A stretch of DNA of 64,000 bases from Mycobacterium heckeshornense (GCF_016592155.1 NZ_AP024237.1:1488001-1552000), one strand, 5' to 3'; counted from the stretch's first letter, positions 10,507 to 18,901 are shown. Notes: a model not told the origin generated them from the sequence alone. Numbers and translations are program-made.

Positions 10507-11642
10507 CCCTGCCGAGGATCAGCGCCCCCCAGGGCGGACTCGAGCAAGTCTCCGGGCCCGACCGTATCGCGTCGCTGACCGGAATCCGTGCTGTTGCCGC
10601 CCTGCTCGTAGTTGGGACGCATTCGGCCTACACCACCGGGAAATACACCCACGGCTACTACGGGCTGATCTGCTCGCGGATGGAAATGGGCGTGCCGATC
10701 TTTTTCGTGCTGTCCGGATTCCTGCTGTTCGGCCCCTGGGTGAAGTCGCTCGCCACCGATGGCCCGCCGCCCTCGGTCAGCCGCTACGCGTGGCACCGGG
10801 TGCGGCGCATCATGCCCGCCTACACCGTCACAGTGCTGCTGACCTACCTCATCTACCAGTTCCGCACCGCCGGGCCGAACCCTGGCCACACCTGGATAGG
10901 GCTCGTCCGCAACCTCACCCTGACACAGACCTACACCGACAACTACCTGGGGTCCTATCTGCACCAGGGACTTACCCAGATGTGGAGCCTGGCCGTGGAG
11001 GTCGCCTTCTACCTGGTGCTGCCCCTGCTGGCCGTTGTGCTGGTGGCGCTGGTGTGCAAACGACGCTGGCAGCCGGTGCGGCTGCTGGTCGCATTGGGGG
11101 CGCTGGCGCTGATCACCCCGGCCTGGCTGGTGCTGGTGCACACCACCCAGTGGTTGCCCGACGGTGCCCGGCTGTGGCTGCCGACGTATCTGGCCTGGTT
11201 CATCGCCGGCATGATGCTGGCCGTGCTGCAGGCGATGGGTGTTCGCTGCTACGCGTTTGCCGCCATACCGCTGGCGACGGTTTGCTACTTCATCGCCTCG
11301 ACGCCGATCGCCGGCGCCCCGACGACCACGCCCAGCGGGTTGTCGGAGGCACTGGTCAAAGCAGTGTTTTATGCGGTGATCGCCGCGCTGACGGTGGCGC
11401 CCCTGGCGCTGGGCAACCAGGGCTGGTACGCCCGGCTGCTGGCCTTGCGGCCGATAGTCTGGCTGGGCGAGATCTCCTACGAGATTTTCCTGATCCACCT
11501 GGTGACGATGGAGATCGCAATGGTCGAGATCGTCCGGTACCCGATCTACACCGGCTCGATGCTGAACCTCTTCGTGGCGACGCTGGGCCTGACCATCCCG
11601 CTGGCCTGGCTGCTGCACCGCTTCACCCGGGTGCAGGGCTGA
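10503..11642 (+). CDS. Acyltransferase 3 family membrane protein (Rv1254-like)
   Basis: 379 residues with about ten hydrophobic segments. It begins with the family motif SLTGIRAVAALLVVGTHSAY, whose HSAY histidine is the probable catalytic residue, followed by GVPIFFVLSGFLLFGPW, RIMPAYTVTVLL and QMWSLAVEVAFYLVLP, all hallmarks of acyltransferase 3/OafB-like enzymes. These O-acylate sugars or lipids of the envelope at the plasma membrane. The substrate is unknown. Translation is coupled to deaD by an ATGA overlap, so both are probably on one transcript. Confidence 0.93.
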   Translation: MTLPRISAPQGGLEQVSGPDRIASLTGIRAVAALLVVGTHSAYTTGKYTHGYYGLICSRMEMGVPIFFVLSGFLLFGPWVKSLATDGPPPSVSRYAWHRVRRIMPAYTVTVLLTYLIYQFRTAGPNPGHTWIGLVRNLTLTQTYTDNYLGSYLHQGLTQMWSLAVEVAFYLVLPLLAVVLVALVCKRRWQPVRLLVALGALALITPAWLVLVHTTQWLPDGARLWLPTYLAWFIAGMMLAVLQAMGVRCYAFAAIPLATVCYFIASTPIAGAPTTTPSGLSEALVKAVFYAVIAALTVAPLALGNQGWYARLLALRPIVWLGEISYEIFLIHLVTMEIAMVEIVRYPIYTGSMLNLFVATLGLTIPLAWLLHRFTRVQG

Positions 11643-11655
11643 ACCCGCGCGCAAG

Positions 11656-11674
11656 ATAGGTTACCCTGCCCTAA
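11656..11674. promoter_or_regulatory. Putative IdeR iron box
   Basis: The 19 bases ATAGGTTACCCTGCCCTAA match the mycobacterial IdeR consensus TTAGGTTAGGCTAACCTAA at 14 positions and keep both outer arms (TAGGTTA and CCTAA). It lies 35 bp before the ATG of a siderophore-interacting protein, the kind of gene IdeR represses when iron is replete. The site is read by eye; binding is inferred. Confidence 0.6.
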
Positions 11675-11708
11675 GTTGTCGGGCGACACGGAGGGGTGGC
11701 AGGACGTC

Positions 11709-12440
11709 ATGGTCGAACAGAGGCCCTCGCGCGGCTGGCAGGGTGCGGTACTGAAGTTGTGGCGGCCCGGCGAATACCGGCTCACCGTGACCGGTCGCCG
11801 TGACATCAGCCCCCACTACATCCGGTTGAGCTTCGCCGCCGGCGGGATGCTGGCAGCCAACTCGCTGCACCCGACGATGTGGGTGCGGCTGTGGTTTCCC
11901 GGCGGCAGCAAGCTGCATCAACGGGGCTACACGCTGGTCAACCCCGACCCGGTCGCCGACACCGTAGACATCGAATTCGCACTGCACGAGGGCATCGCGT
12001 CGCAGTGGGCGCGGCAGGCGCAGCCCGGGGACACCATCGAAGCGACGGTGCTGGGCAGCAAGTTCGCGCTCCCGGAACCGCGCCCGGCGGGCTACGTCAT
12101 CGTCGGCGACACTGCCTCGCTGCCCGCGATCAATTCGCTGCTCGACGCGATCGGCGATGCCCCGGCACGGGTATTTCTGGAGGCCGGGTACGACGACGAC
12201 AAAGAGCTGCCGGTAGCACGCGGCAACGGGGTTACCTGGGTGGACCGCGAGGACGATGGAAAAGCGTTGGTGCAGAAGGTCAAATCGGCGGCATTTGATG
12301 CAAGTGACCACTTCGGCTGGGTGGCTTGCGACAACCACACCACTCGGTCGGTCACCAAGGTGCTGTGCCAGGACTACCGCATACCGCGGAAATCCATTGC
12401 GGCGCGGGCTTATTGGATGGTGGGGCGGCCTTCGTCCTGA
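11709..12440 (+). CDS. Siderophore-interacting FAD-binding protein (ViuB/SIP family)
   Basis: 243 residues from the ATG at 11709. A TTG at 11676 is rejected because it would abut the iron box. The N-terminal FAD-binding barrel carries the flavin motif RGYTLVNPDP (RxYT). The C-terminal half is the SIP NAD(P)H-like domain (GYVIVGDTASLPAINSLLDA, FGWVACDNHTTRSVTKVL). Members reduce ferric siderophores in the cytosol to release iron, the job of the IrtA SIP domain and of Rv2895c (ViuB) in M. tuberculosis. No counterpart is expected at this position in H37Rv. It overlaps the convergent TetR gene by 31 bp. Probably IdeR-regulated. Confidence 0.88.
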   Translation: MVEQRPSRGWQGAVLKLWRPGEYRLTVTGRRDISPHYIRLSFAAGGMLAANSLHPTMWVRLWFPGGSKLHQRGYTLVNPDPVADTVDIEFALHEGIASQWARQAQPGDTIEATVLGSKFALPEPRPAGYVIVGDTASLPAINSLLDAIGDAPARVFLEAGYDDDKELPVARGNGVTWVDREDDGKALVQKVKSAAFDASDHFGWVACDNHTTRSVTKVLCQDYRIPRKSIAARAYWMVGRPSS

Positions 12441-13021
12441 CTGGACTCCTGTCCGGTGGCCACCACGATCGGGACGACGAACTCTGCGACCATCGCGCGT
12501 TCGTCGGCTTCGTCGTGGCCGGGAAACAGCAGCAGCGACGTGATCACACGCACCAGCCACCGGGCCCGCCGTTCGACGGCGTCCGGATCGCCGGGATAAA
12601 GCGAGTTGAGGAATGCGGCGGCTAACGCCCTGATCACCTCGGAATGCTCGGCCATCTCGACGCCAATCGGTGGCTGCGTGGTCGCGAACCACGATGCCAG
12701 CGCTGGGTTACTGCGAACCAGGCTCAATGTGGTCATGACACCGGCGATCAGCCTTTCCCGCGGGTCGTCGATCCCGCTGATACGCGTGTTGATCGCGCCG
12801 GAGAGCCGGTGAGTCTCGCGGTGCACGTATGCGGTGCGCAATGCTTCCCTGCTCTCGAAGTAGCGGTACAGCGTCGCACGGGAACAGCCTGCGGCAGCGG
12901 CGATCTCGTTCATCCCGACCGCACCCGGGTCGTGCTCGGTGAAGAGCCGTTCGGCGGCGTCGAGGATGCGGTCGGCGGCGATTTCGGTGCGCCGCGACGC
13001 CAGCCAGTCGTTACCTGCCAT
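12410..13021 (-). CDS. TetR family transcriptional regulator of the cyp130 operon (Rv1255c-like)
   Basis: 203 residues from the ATG at 13021. The N-terminal TetR helix-turn-helix reads RILDAAERLFTEHDPGAVGM, followed by EIAAAAGCSRATLYRYFESR at about residues 35-55. The C-terminal ligand domain is helical. The start overlaps the cyp130 stop (TGATG), so both genes are translated from one mRNA. An inverted repeat inside the cyp130 promoter (14257-14278) is the likely operator, giving autoregulation of the pair. The gene ends in a tail-to-tail overlap with the siderophore-interacting protein. Confidence 0.94.
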   Translation of the reverse strand: MAGNDWLASRRTEIAADRILDAAERLFTEHDPGAVGMNEIAAAAGCSRATLYRYFESREALRTAYVHRETHRLSGAINTRISGIDDPRERLIAGVMTTLSLVRSNPALASWFATTQPPIGVEMAEHSEVIRALAAAFLNSLYPGDPDAVERRARWLVRVITSLLLFPGHDEADERAMVAEFVVPIVVATGQESSQDEGRPTIQ

Positions 13022-14244
13022 CAGGATGTCACGGTGAACGGAACAGCCAGCGGGCGTCGCACATAACTGCCACCGGCCCATATGATCCCGGACAAATCGA
13101 CTTCGAAATCCGGGCAGCGGGCCAGCAGCTCGGTTAACGCCACCCGCGACTGCATGCGGGCCGCCGCCGCCCCCAGACAATGGTGGGCACCGTGGCTGAA
13201 TGTCAGAATGTTGCGGGGGCGCCGGGTCACGTGGAGCTCGCCGGCGTCAGGGCCGTATTGGCGCTCATCCCGGTTGGCAGATCCATACAGCAGCAGCACT
13301 TTGCGCCCGGCCGGTACCGTGGTATCGCCGATTTTGACGTCGCGGGTGGTGGTGCGGGCCAGCCCCTGCACGGGCGAGGTCAGCCGCAGCAGCTCCTCGA
13401 CGGCGTCAGGAATCAAGCCCGGATTGGCGGCCAGCAGCTTCCGCTGATCGGGCCGCTCGTGCAGTAAAGGCATTGAGCCTCCGAGCATTCCCGTCGTGGT
13501 GTCGTTGCCGCCGGTGACCATCGTGAAAGTAAACGCCAGCACCGAGAGCGTGCCGGCGATGTCGCCGTCGGCGCCGACACCGGCTGCCACCAGATGGGAG
13601 ATGGTGTCGTCTTGCGGCTGCGCGCGGCGCCGCTCGATCAGTTCGCTGAAGTAGGCCATCATCGAACCGACGGCGTCACCGGCGGTGGCGATGCCGCCTT
13701 CGGCGGTGTTGGCGGCGACAATGGCCTGCGTCCAGCCGTCGAACTGTGTGCGGTCTTCTTCCGGGACGCCCAGGTAATGCGCGACGACCATCGAGGGCAA
13801 CGGCTTGAACAGCTCGGCGACGATGTCACCGCCACCGCGGGCGCGCAACCGCTCGATGCGCTCGACGACGAACTCGCGCACCTTGGGCTCGACGGCTTCG
13901 ACCTGGCGCGGTGTGAATCCACGCGACACCAGCTTGCGAAACTCGGTGTGCACCGGCGGGTCCTGCATGACCATTGGCGGGTTATCTTGCAGCCCAATGA
14001 GTTCCAGCTCTCCGTAGTTGACGGTCAAACCGTGTGCCGAGGAGAACGTCTCGTGGTCTCGAGCGGCTGCCCAGACATCGGCATGCCGGGACAACACGTA
14101 GTAGTCGTGGTCGGGCCGACCCTCCGGAACGACGTGATGCACCGGGTCGTGATCGCGCAGGGCTTTGTACATCGGCCACGGGTCGGCCCACGTCTCGGCC
14201 GTGGCGAGCTGAAACCGCGGGGCGTGAGACAAAGTCACCGCCAT
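13021..14244 (-). CDS. cyp130: Cytochrome P450 CYP130
   Basis: 407 residues, close to the 405 of M. tuberculosis CYP130 and very similar throughout by memory (for example VNYGELELIGLQDNPPMVMQ). P450 motifs: I-helix FTMVTGGNDTTTGMLGG (oxygen-activating GGNDT), ExxR region EELLRLTSPVQGLAR and heme-binding loop FSHGAHHCLGAAAAR with the axial cysteine. A soluble heme monooxygenase dependent on ferredoxin; the physiological substrate is unknown. The predicted promoter puts the transcription start on the A of the ATG, giving a leaderless mRNA. First gene of an operon with the TetR regulator. Confidence 0.96.
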   Translation of the reverse strand: MAVTLSHAPRFQLATAETWADPWPMYKALRDHDPVHHVVPEGRPDHDYYVLSRHADVWAAARDHETFSSAHGLTVNYGELELIGLQDNPPMVMQDPPVHTEFRKLVSRGFTPRQVEAVEPKVREFVVERIERLRARGGGDIVAELFKPLPSMVVAHYLGVPEEDRTQFDGWTQAIVAANTAEGGIATAGDAVGSMMAYFSELIERRRAQPQDDTISHLVAAGVGADGDIAGTLSVLAFTFTMVTGGNDTTTGMLGGSMPLLHERPDQRKLLAANPGLIPDAVEELLRLTSPVQGLARTTTRDVKIGDTTVPAGRKVLLLYGSANRDERQYGPDAGELHVTRRPRNILTFSHGAHHCLGAAAARMQSRVALTELLARCPDFEVDLSGIIWAGGSYVRRPLAVPFTVTS

Positions 14245-14250
14245 GTCTTA

Positions 14251-14279
14251 TTCATATGACACATAATCTGGTGTGTCAA
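14251..14279 (-). promoter_or_regulatory. cyp130 promoter with palindromic operator
   Basis: On the minus strand a perfect -35 TTGACA (14279-14274) is followed by a 17-bp spacer and a -10 TATGAA (14256-14251). Six bases then lead to the ATG at 14244, so the transcript should be leaderless. The spacer carries an inverted repeat TGACACA-N8-TGTGTCA (14257-14263 and 14272-14278), positioned for a TetR dimer to block RNA polymerase. Confidence 0.7.
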
Positions 14280-14290
14280 CTCGAGGAGCT

Positions 14291-15658
14291 TTAAATTCCC
14301 GCGCCCGGGTTCAGGATGCCCAGCGGGTCGAGCGCGTCTTTGATGCGGCGGTTCAACGCCATGGCGTCCGGCCCGATCTGGTCGGCTAACCACGGCAGCT
14401 TCAAGCGTCCGACCCCGTGTTCGCCGGTGATCGTGCCGCCGAGGCGCAACGCAAGGTCCATGATCTCCCCGTATGCCGCCTCGGCCCGGTCGGCCACCGC
14501 CGCATCGGCGGGGTCGTAGACGATCAGCGGATGGGTGTTGCCGTCGCCGGCGTGCGCGATCACCGAGATCATCAGCTGATGTTCGGCGGCGATGCGGGTC
14601 ACGCCCGTCACCAGGTCGGCGAGGGCGGGCAGCGGCACGCCGACGTCTTCGAGCAGCAGCGGCCCCTTGGCCTCCACGGCAGGGATCGCGAAGCGGCGCG
14701 CGGCGACGAACGCCTCGCCCTCCTCCGGGTCATCGGTCGAAAACACTTCGGTCGCACCGTATTCAGCGAACACCCCGGCCATGAGCTCGGCGTCCTCGCT
14801 GCCGGCGCGGCCCCGTTCGTCGGAGCAGGCCAGCAGCATCGCGGCGGCGCCGCGGTCCAGTCCCATCCGCAGCTTGTCCTCCACCGCGTTGATGGCGACC
14901 GAGTCCATGAACTCCAGCATCGCGGGGCGGATTCGCGCGGTCACCGCGAGCACCGCCTCGGCGGCGGCCTGCACCGAGGAGAAGTTGGCGACCACCGTGC
15001 ACGACGGCTGCTGCGGCGGCACCAGCCGCAGCGTCACCTCGGTGATGACGCCGAGCGTGCCCTCGCTGCCGACGAACAGCTTGGTCAGCGACAGCCCGGC
15101 CACGTCCTTGAGCCGGGGGCCGCCCAGCCGGACCGCGGTGCCGTCGGCCAGCACGACCTGCACACCGAGCACATAGTCGGTGGTGACGCCGTACTTGATG
15201 CAGCACAGTCCGCCGGCGTTGGTGGCGATATTGCCGCCGATGCTGCAGATCTCGTACGACGACGGGTCCGGTGGATACCACAGCCCGTATTCGGCGACGG
15301 CCTTTTTCACCTCGGCGTTGAGCAGGCCGGGCTGGCACACCGCGGTGCGGGTGACGGGGTCGACGGTGATGTCGCGCATCTTCTCGGTCGACAGCACGAT
15401 CCCGTCGTCGACGGCGGTGGCCCCACCCGACAGGCCGGTGCCCGCGCCGCGCGGCACCACCGGTACCCGGTGCCTGCTGGCCCAGCGCATGATCGTCTGC
15501 ACCTCTTCGGTGCGACGCGGCCGCACCACCGCCATCGGCTTTCCCGCCGAGGGGTCGAAGGCGCGGTCCTGACGATAACCTTCGGTGATCGCCGGGTCCG
15601 TGACCACCATGCCGTCCGGCAACTCGGCGATCAGGCTCGCCAACACGTCCGCGCCCAC
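14291..15658 (-). CDS. FAD-linked oxidase, GlcD / D-lactate dehydrogenase type (Rv1257c-like)
   Basis: 455 residues from the GTG at 15658. The PCMH-type FAD-binding domain covers about residues 40-220, with RRTEEVQTIMRWASRHRVPVV, VPRGAGTGLSGGA (FAD pyrophosphate loop) and ICSIGGNIATNAGG. The C-terminal FAD-oxidase domain ends in GGTITGEHGVGRLKLPWL, the catalytic-histidine motif of the glycolate oxidase/D-lactate dehydrogenase family. It would oxidise a 2-hydroxy acid and pass electrons to the respiratory chain; glycolate and D-lactate cannot be told apart here. It is upstream of cyp130 on the same strand, but cyp130 has its own promoter. Confidence 0.93.
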   Translation of the reverse strand: MGADVLASLIAELPDGMVVTDPAITEGYRQDRAFDPSAGKPMAVVRPRRTEEVQTIMRWASRHRVPVVPRGAGTGLSGGATAVDDGIVLSTEKMRDITVDPVTRTAVCQPGLLNAEVKKAVAEYGLWYPPDPSSYEICSIGGNIATNAGGLCCIKYGVTTDYVLGVQVVLADGTAVRLGGPRLKDVAGLSLTKLFVGSEGTLGVITEVTLRLVPPQQPSCTVVANFSSVQAAAEAVLAVTARIRPAMLEFMDSVAINAVEDKLRMGLDRGAAAMLLACSDERGRAGSEDAELMAGVFAEYGATEVFSTDDPEEGEAFVAARRFAIPAVEAKGPLLLEDVGVPLPALADLVTGVTRIAAEHQLMISVIAHAGDGNTHPLIVYDPADAAVADRAEAAYGEIMDLALRLGGTITGEHGVGRLKLPWLADQIGPDAMALNRRIKDALDPLGILNPGAGI

Positions 15659-15696
15659 ATAGCGATCCTAGGAGGTGTCGGCCAGCGCCGACTGCA

Positions 15697-15724
15697 TACA
15701 TAGATCCATGCATGGATACATGTA
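15697..15724. promoter_or_regulatory. Palindromic operator of the VapB-like antitoxin
   Basis: A 14-bp perfect palindrome, ATCCATG/CATGGAT (15704-15717), is nested within outer arms TACAT (15697-15701) and ATGTA (15720-15724). It ends two bases before the probable antitoxin start codon at 15727. Toxin-antitoxin operons are typically autorepressed at such nested palindromes; that role is inferred here. Confidence 0.6.
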
Positions 15725-15726
15725 GT

Positions 15727-15948
15727 GTGCCTACCAAGACGATGTCGATTGACCTCGAGGCATATGAGCGCCTTCGCGCCGCGCGGCGCTCGCCGAAGGA
15801 GTCCTTCTCTCGGGTTATCAAGCGCGCGCATTGGCGCAACGAGGCTCGTACAGCAGCAGCGCTTCTCGACGCGCTCGCCGAGCTACCGACCGTAGGTGAC
15901 GACGTCATCACGCGCCTGGATGAAGCGCAGCGCGCAGACACCCCCTGA
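15727..15948 (+). CDS. VapB-like antitoxin
   Basis: 73 residues from the GTG at 15727 (VPTKTMSIDLEAYERLRAAR). In-frame ATGs at 15712 and 15742 are alternatives; 15712 lies inside the palindromic operator. The N-terminal pattern KTMSIDLEAYERL followed by SPKESFSRVIKR is that of VapB-type antitoxins, a swapped-strand DNA-binding fold that neutralises a PIN-domain RNase. The toxin gene starts 6 bp downstream. Because the toxin is truncated, the antitoxin may now be an orphan. Confidence 0.75.
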   Translation: MPTKTMSIDLEAYERLRAARRSPKESFSRVIKRAHWRNEARTAAALLDALAELPTVGDDVITRLDEAQRADTP

Positions 15949-15954
15949 GCAGCA

Positions 15955-16218
15955 ATGGCGCTCCGGCTGAGCGTCGACACGACGTTTCTCATCGACCTGC
16001 ACCGAGAGCGATCCGCGGGTCACGACGACGGCGCCGCACACCTTTTCCTGAGACGCTCGCCCGATGCCCAGTTGTATTTGCCGACGATCGCTTTGGGTGA
16101 GTTCGCGGAAGGCTTCGATACAGCTGACCACCCGGTCGTCGTGGCGATGCGTGAGGGACATGCCCTCGTTCCCGTCGACGATCGGACCGCCCTGAGCTAT
16201 GCGAGAGTCGTGCGTGGG
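15955..16218 (+). pseudogene. VapC-type PIN-domain toxin, 3'-truncated
   Basis: About 88 residues of a PIN-domain ribonuclease remain. [13 protein letters not shown] carries the first catalytic Asp, [10 protein letters not shown] the conserved Glu, and the text runs to [15 protein letters not shown]. Family members are usually 125-140 residues and continue with an NDxxIAA segment carrying the third acidic residue, which is missing. At about 16210-16220 the sequence changes to the antisense of a Tap efflux pump remnant. No stop codon follows, so the frame reads on as far as 17400, through udgB. As it stands the toxin is probably inactive. Confidence 0.75.
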
Positions 16219-16478
16219 CTCGTTGCGTTCGGTGAAGTACTTCGGAAACAGCACGCTTTCCATCGGCAAGTACAGCCCGGTCATCGCCAGGTCGATCAGC
16301 GCCAACGTGCGCAGCACCTTGACGTCCCACACCAACCGCAGCCCGTCGACCATCCCCCACCACGGATGCGCTGCAACACCAGCCAGGGAAACGCCACCAG
16401 GGAGATACCGTTGGCCACCGCGGCGACCAGGGCCGCGGACAAGATCAGGCAAACCGGTCGGCGTGACGGGGTGGGCAT
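16206..16478 (-). pseudogene. tap: Remnant of the Tap multidrug efflux pump (Rv1258c-like)
   Basis: Two short Tap segments survive on the minus strand. From the ATG at 16478 the first reads [20 protein letters not shown] and continues to [12 protein letters not shown], the Tap N-terminus. After a join at about 16350 a different frame gives [20 protein letters not shown] and then [22 protein letters not shown] text (here [20 protein letters not shown]), matching Tap around residues 215-260. Roughly 175 residues between them and the whole C-terminal third are missing. The gene cannot make a transporter. Confidence 0.8.
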
Positions 16479-16560
16479 GGGACTCGCGAAATCTCGCAGC
16501 GGCCTCGAGCTGTCGGCGAGCGATTTTCCCCGCAGGTGCGCGGGCGTGCACAGTAGACCG

Positions 16561-17400
16561 GTGAGCCTCGCCCATCCCCGCACCGGCGCGCTGTTCGACT
16601 CCCCGGTGCCACCAGGCACCGGCTGGCCGGGAGATCCCGCGACCTCCACGACCGCGGTGGCGTCGACCCCGGCGCAAGTGATCGCGCTCGCTGCCGCCGC
16701 TCCAACCCTGGCGGGGCTCGACGCGGTGGTGTCGGTGTGTCGGGCATGCCCGCGCTTGGTGGAATGGCGTGAGCACGTCGCGGTGACCAAACGACGGGCG
16801 TATGCCGGCGAGCCGTATTGGGGTCGGCCGGTCCCCGGCTGGGGCGCCGAACGCCCGCGGGTGCTGGTCGTCGGGCTGGCGCCGGCGGCGCACGGCGGTA
16901 ACCGCACGGGGCGGGTCTTCACCGGCGACCGCTCTGGTGACGTGTTGTTCGCCGCCCTGCACCGCGCCGGGCTGGCCAACTCGCCGATCAGCGTCGACGC
17001 CGCGGACGGCCTGGCGCTCAATGCCACTCGGGTGGTGGCGGCGGTGCGCTGCGCGCCACCGGGCAACGCACCGACGCCGACGGAGCGGGCGACCTGCGCG
17101 CCGTGGCTGGACGCCGAATGGCGACTGGCCGGGATCGACGTGCGGGCCATTGTGGCGCTGGGCAATTTCGGCTGGCGCGCGGCGCTGCAGATGGTGCGGG
17201 CCAGCGGCGGCCAAATCACCAGGCCGACGCCGCAATTCGGCCACGGGGCGCAGGCCAGACTGCGCACCGCCGAGCGCGAGGTCGTGCTGCTGGGCTGCTA
17301 TCACCCCAGCCAGCAGAACACCTTCACCGGCAAGCTGACACCGGAGATGCTCGACGACGTCCTCGGTCGCGCCGCGACCATCGCGGGACTATCGCGGTGA
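16561..17400 (+). CDS. udgB: Type-5 uracil-DNA glycosylase UdgB (Rv1259-like)
   Basis: 279 residues from the GTG at 16561; an in-frame ATG at 16477 is possible but less likely. The family iron-sulfur motif starts [19 protein letters not shown]. Catalytic segments follow: [20 protein letters not shown] (uracil-binding motif GLAPAAHG) and the terminal [17 protein letters not shown] (HPSxxN loop). It removes uracil and other deaminated bases from DNA, important in GC-rich genomes. The reading frame is open upstream through the Tap remnant to the truncated vapC, so a 481-codon ORF exists. Its stop overlaps the next start (GTGA). Confidence 0.92.
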   Translation: MSLAHPRTGALFDSPVPPGTGWPGDPATSTTAVASTPAQVIALAAAAPTLAGLDAVVSVCRACPRLVEWREHVAVTKRRAYAGEPYWGRPVPGWGAERPRVLVVGLAPAAHGGNRTGRVFTGDRSGDVLFAALHRAGLANSPISVDAADGLALNATRVVAAVRCAPPGNAPTPTERATCAPWLDAEWRLAGIDVRAIVALGNFGWRAALQMVRASGGQITRPTPQFGHGAQARLRTAEREVVLLGCYHPSQQNTFTGKLTPEMLDDVLGRAATIAGLSR

Positions 17401-18458
17401 GCGGCGGCGTTGACAGCGTCGTGCGACTGTCTGTCCTTGATCTGGTCCCGGTGCGTACCGACCAGTCGACGTCGGATGCACTGGCCGCCACGGTGCGGTT
17501 GGCGCAGACCGCCGACCGGCTCGGCTACACCCGTTATTGGGTCGCCGAACACCACAACATGCCTTCGATCGCGGCGACCAGCCCGCCGGTGCTGATCGCC
17601 TACCTGGCCGCGCAGACAGCGCAGCTGCGCCTGGGATCCGGTGGGGTGATGCTGCCCAACCACGCCCCGCTCGCGGTGGCTGAGCAGTTCGCGCTGCTGG
17701 AAGCCGCCGCCCCGGGCCGCATCGATCTGGGTATCGGTCGCGCGCCCGGATCGGATCCGGTGACGTCGCTGGCGTTGCGCGGACCGGCCGGGCGCGACGA
17801 TCGCGATATCGAGAACTTCCCCGACTACCTCGACGACGTGGCCGCGCTGATGAGCCCACGCGGCGTGCGGGTCCCGATCCGCAACCACGACTATGTCCTT
17901 AGGGCCACCCCGGCGGCGGTGACCGAACCGCGGCTGTGGCTGCTGGGGTCGTCGCTGTATTCCGCGCATCTGGCCGCCGCCAAAGGGTTGCCGTACGTGT
18001 TCGCCCACCACTTCTCCGGCAAGGGAACCGAAGAGGCGCTCGCCGTTTACCGGTCGAAGTTCGTGTCCAGTCGCGTTGCGGCGCAACCGATCACGTTTCT
18101 GACGGTTAACGCCGTGGTGGCCGAAACCCGCGACGAGGCAACAGCTTTGATGCTGCCCAACCTGCATATGCTGGCCCGCATGCGCACCGGACAGCCGCTT
18201 GGGCCGCTGCAGCTGGTCGAAGACGCCGAAACCGACGAGCTCACACCCGAGCAGCGGCGCATCGTCGCCAGCGGGCTCAAGCGTGCCGTGGTGGGCACAC
18301 CGGTCGAGGCCGCCGACCAGTTGCGGGCGCTCGCCGAGCGGTTCGGCGTCGACGAAGTGATGGTCAACCCGGTCGCCTCGGCTCGCCGCGGCACCGCCGC
18401 GGCGACCGCGCCGGGGCGGGAAAAGACGCTGGAACTGCTGGCGAAAGAGCTCTTTTAG
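17397..18458 (+). CDS. LLM-class (luciferase-like) flavin-dependent oxidoreductase, MsnO8-like
   Basis: 353 residues from the GTG at 17397, which overlaps the udgB stop. The bacterial-luciferase-like barrel is recognised from [60 protein letters not shown], and [15 protein letters not shown]. These enzymes use reduced FMN (or F420) and oxygen on small organic substrates; the substrate is unknown. H37Rv has a different gene (Rv1260, an FAD monooxygenase) at this place. It ends tail-to-tail with the F420-type nitroreductase, overlapping by 4 bp. Confidence 0.9.
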   Translation: MSGGVDSVVRLSVLDLVPVRTDQSTSDALAATVRLAQTADRLGYTRYWVAEHHNMPSIAATSPPVLIAYLAAQTAQLRLGSGGVMLPNHAPLAVAEQFALLEAAAPGRIDLGIGRAPGSDPVTSLALRGPAGRDDRDIENFPDYLDDVAALMSPRGVRVPIRNHDYVLRATPAAVTEPRLWLLGSSLYSAHLAAAKGLPYVFAHHFSGKGTEEALAVYRSKFVSSRVAAQPITFLTVNAVVAETRDEATALMLPNLHMLARMRTGQPLGPLQLVEDAETDELTPEQRRIVASGLKRAVVGTPVEAADQLRALAERFGVDEVMVNPVASARRGTAAATAPGREKTLELLAKELF

Positions 18459-18901
18459 CGCGGCGTCAACACGAACACCGGGATGGGCCGCGACGTCTTG
18501 CGCTGATAGGCCGTGTAGCGGTTGGCGTTGTTCTTGTTGACGATCTGCCACAACCGCAAATAGTCGGCGTCGTCGGGGCTGACCTGCTTTGCGGTCACCG
18601 GAAAACGCCTTGGGCCGACGTTGATTTCGCAATCCGGGTGCTTGCGCAGGTTGTGGTACCAGCCCGGGTACCGTGCGGCTCCGCCGTTGGAGGCCACGAT
18701 GAGGTACGAGTCACCGTCGCGCGCATACGTCAACGAGGTGGTGCGCGGCTGCCCGGTCTTGGCACCGGTGGTGTGCAGCAGCAGGTTCGGTGGGGCGCCC
18801 GGTATCCGATGCCCGATCCGGCCGTTGGTCTTGCGGTAGATCAGGTCATGGATACGCAGCAGTTGCGCGCCTGCCCGCTCGATCGGCGAGAGATGGGTCA
18901 T
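18455..18901 (-). CDS. Deazaflavin (F420)-dependent nitroreductase family protein (Rv1261c-like)
   Basis: 148 residues from the ATG at 18901. Family pattern: GAPPNLLLHTTGAKTGQPRT, then YLIVASNGGAARYPGWYHNL and the final ADYLRLWQIVNKNNANRYTA. This is the Ddn/DUF385 split-barrel fold, which binds F420H2 and reduces quinones or nitro compounds, often at the membrane. The neighbouring HIT gene is 10 bp upstream on the same strand, suggesting co-transcription as in M. tuberculosis. The native substrate is unknown. Confidence 0.92.
   Translation of the reverse strand: MTHLSPIERAGAQLLRIHDLIYRKTNGRIGHRIPGAPPNLLLHTTGAKTGQPRTTSLTYARDGDSYLIVASNGGAARYPGWYHNLRKHPDCEINVGPRRFPVTAKQVSPDDADYLRLWQIVNKNNANRYTAYQRKTSRPIPVFVLTPR

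Noticed and set aside
11676..11708. TTG start for the siderophore-interacting protein
   Set aside because: It would begin two bases after the iron box, leaving no room for a transcript start. The ATG at 11709 has a plausible ribosome site and fits family N-termini.
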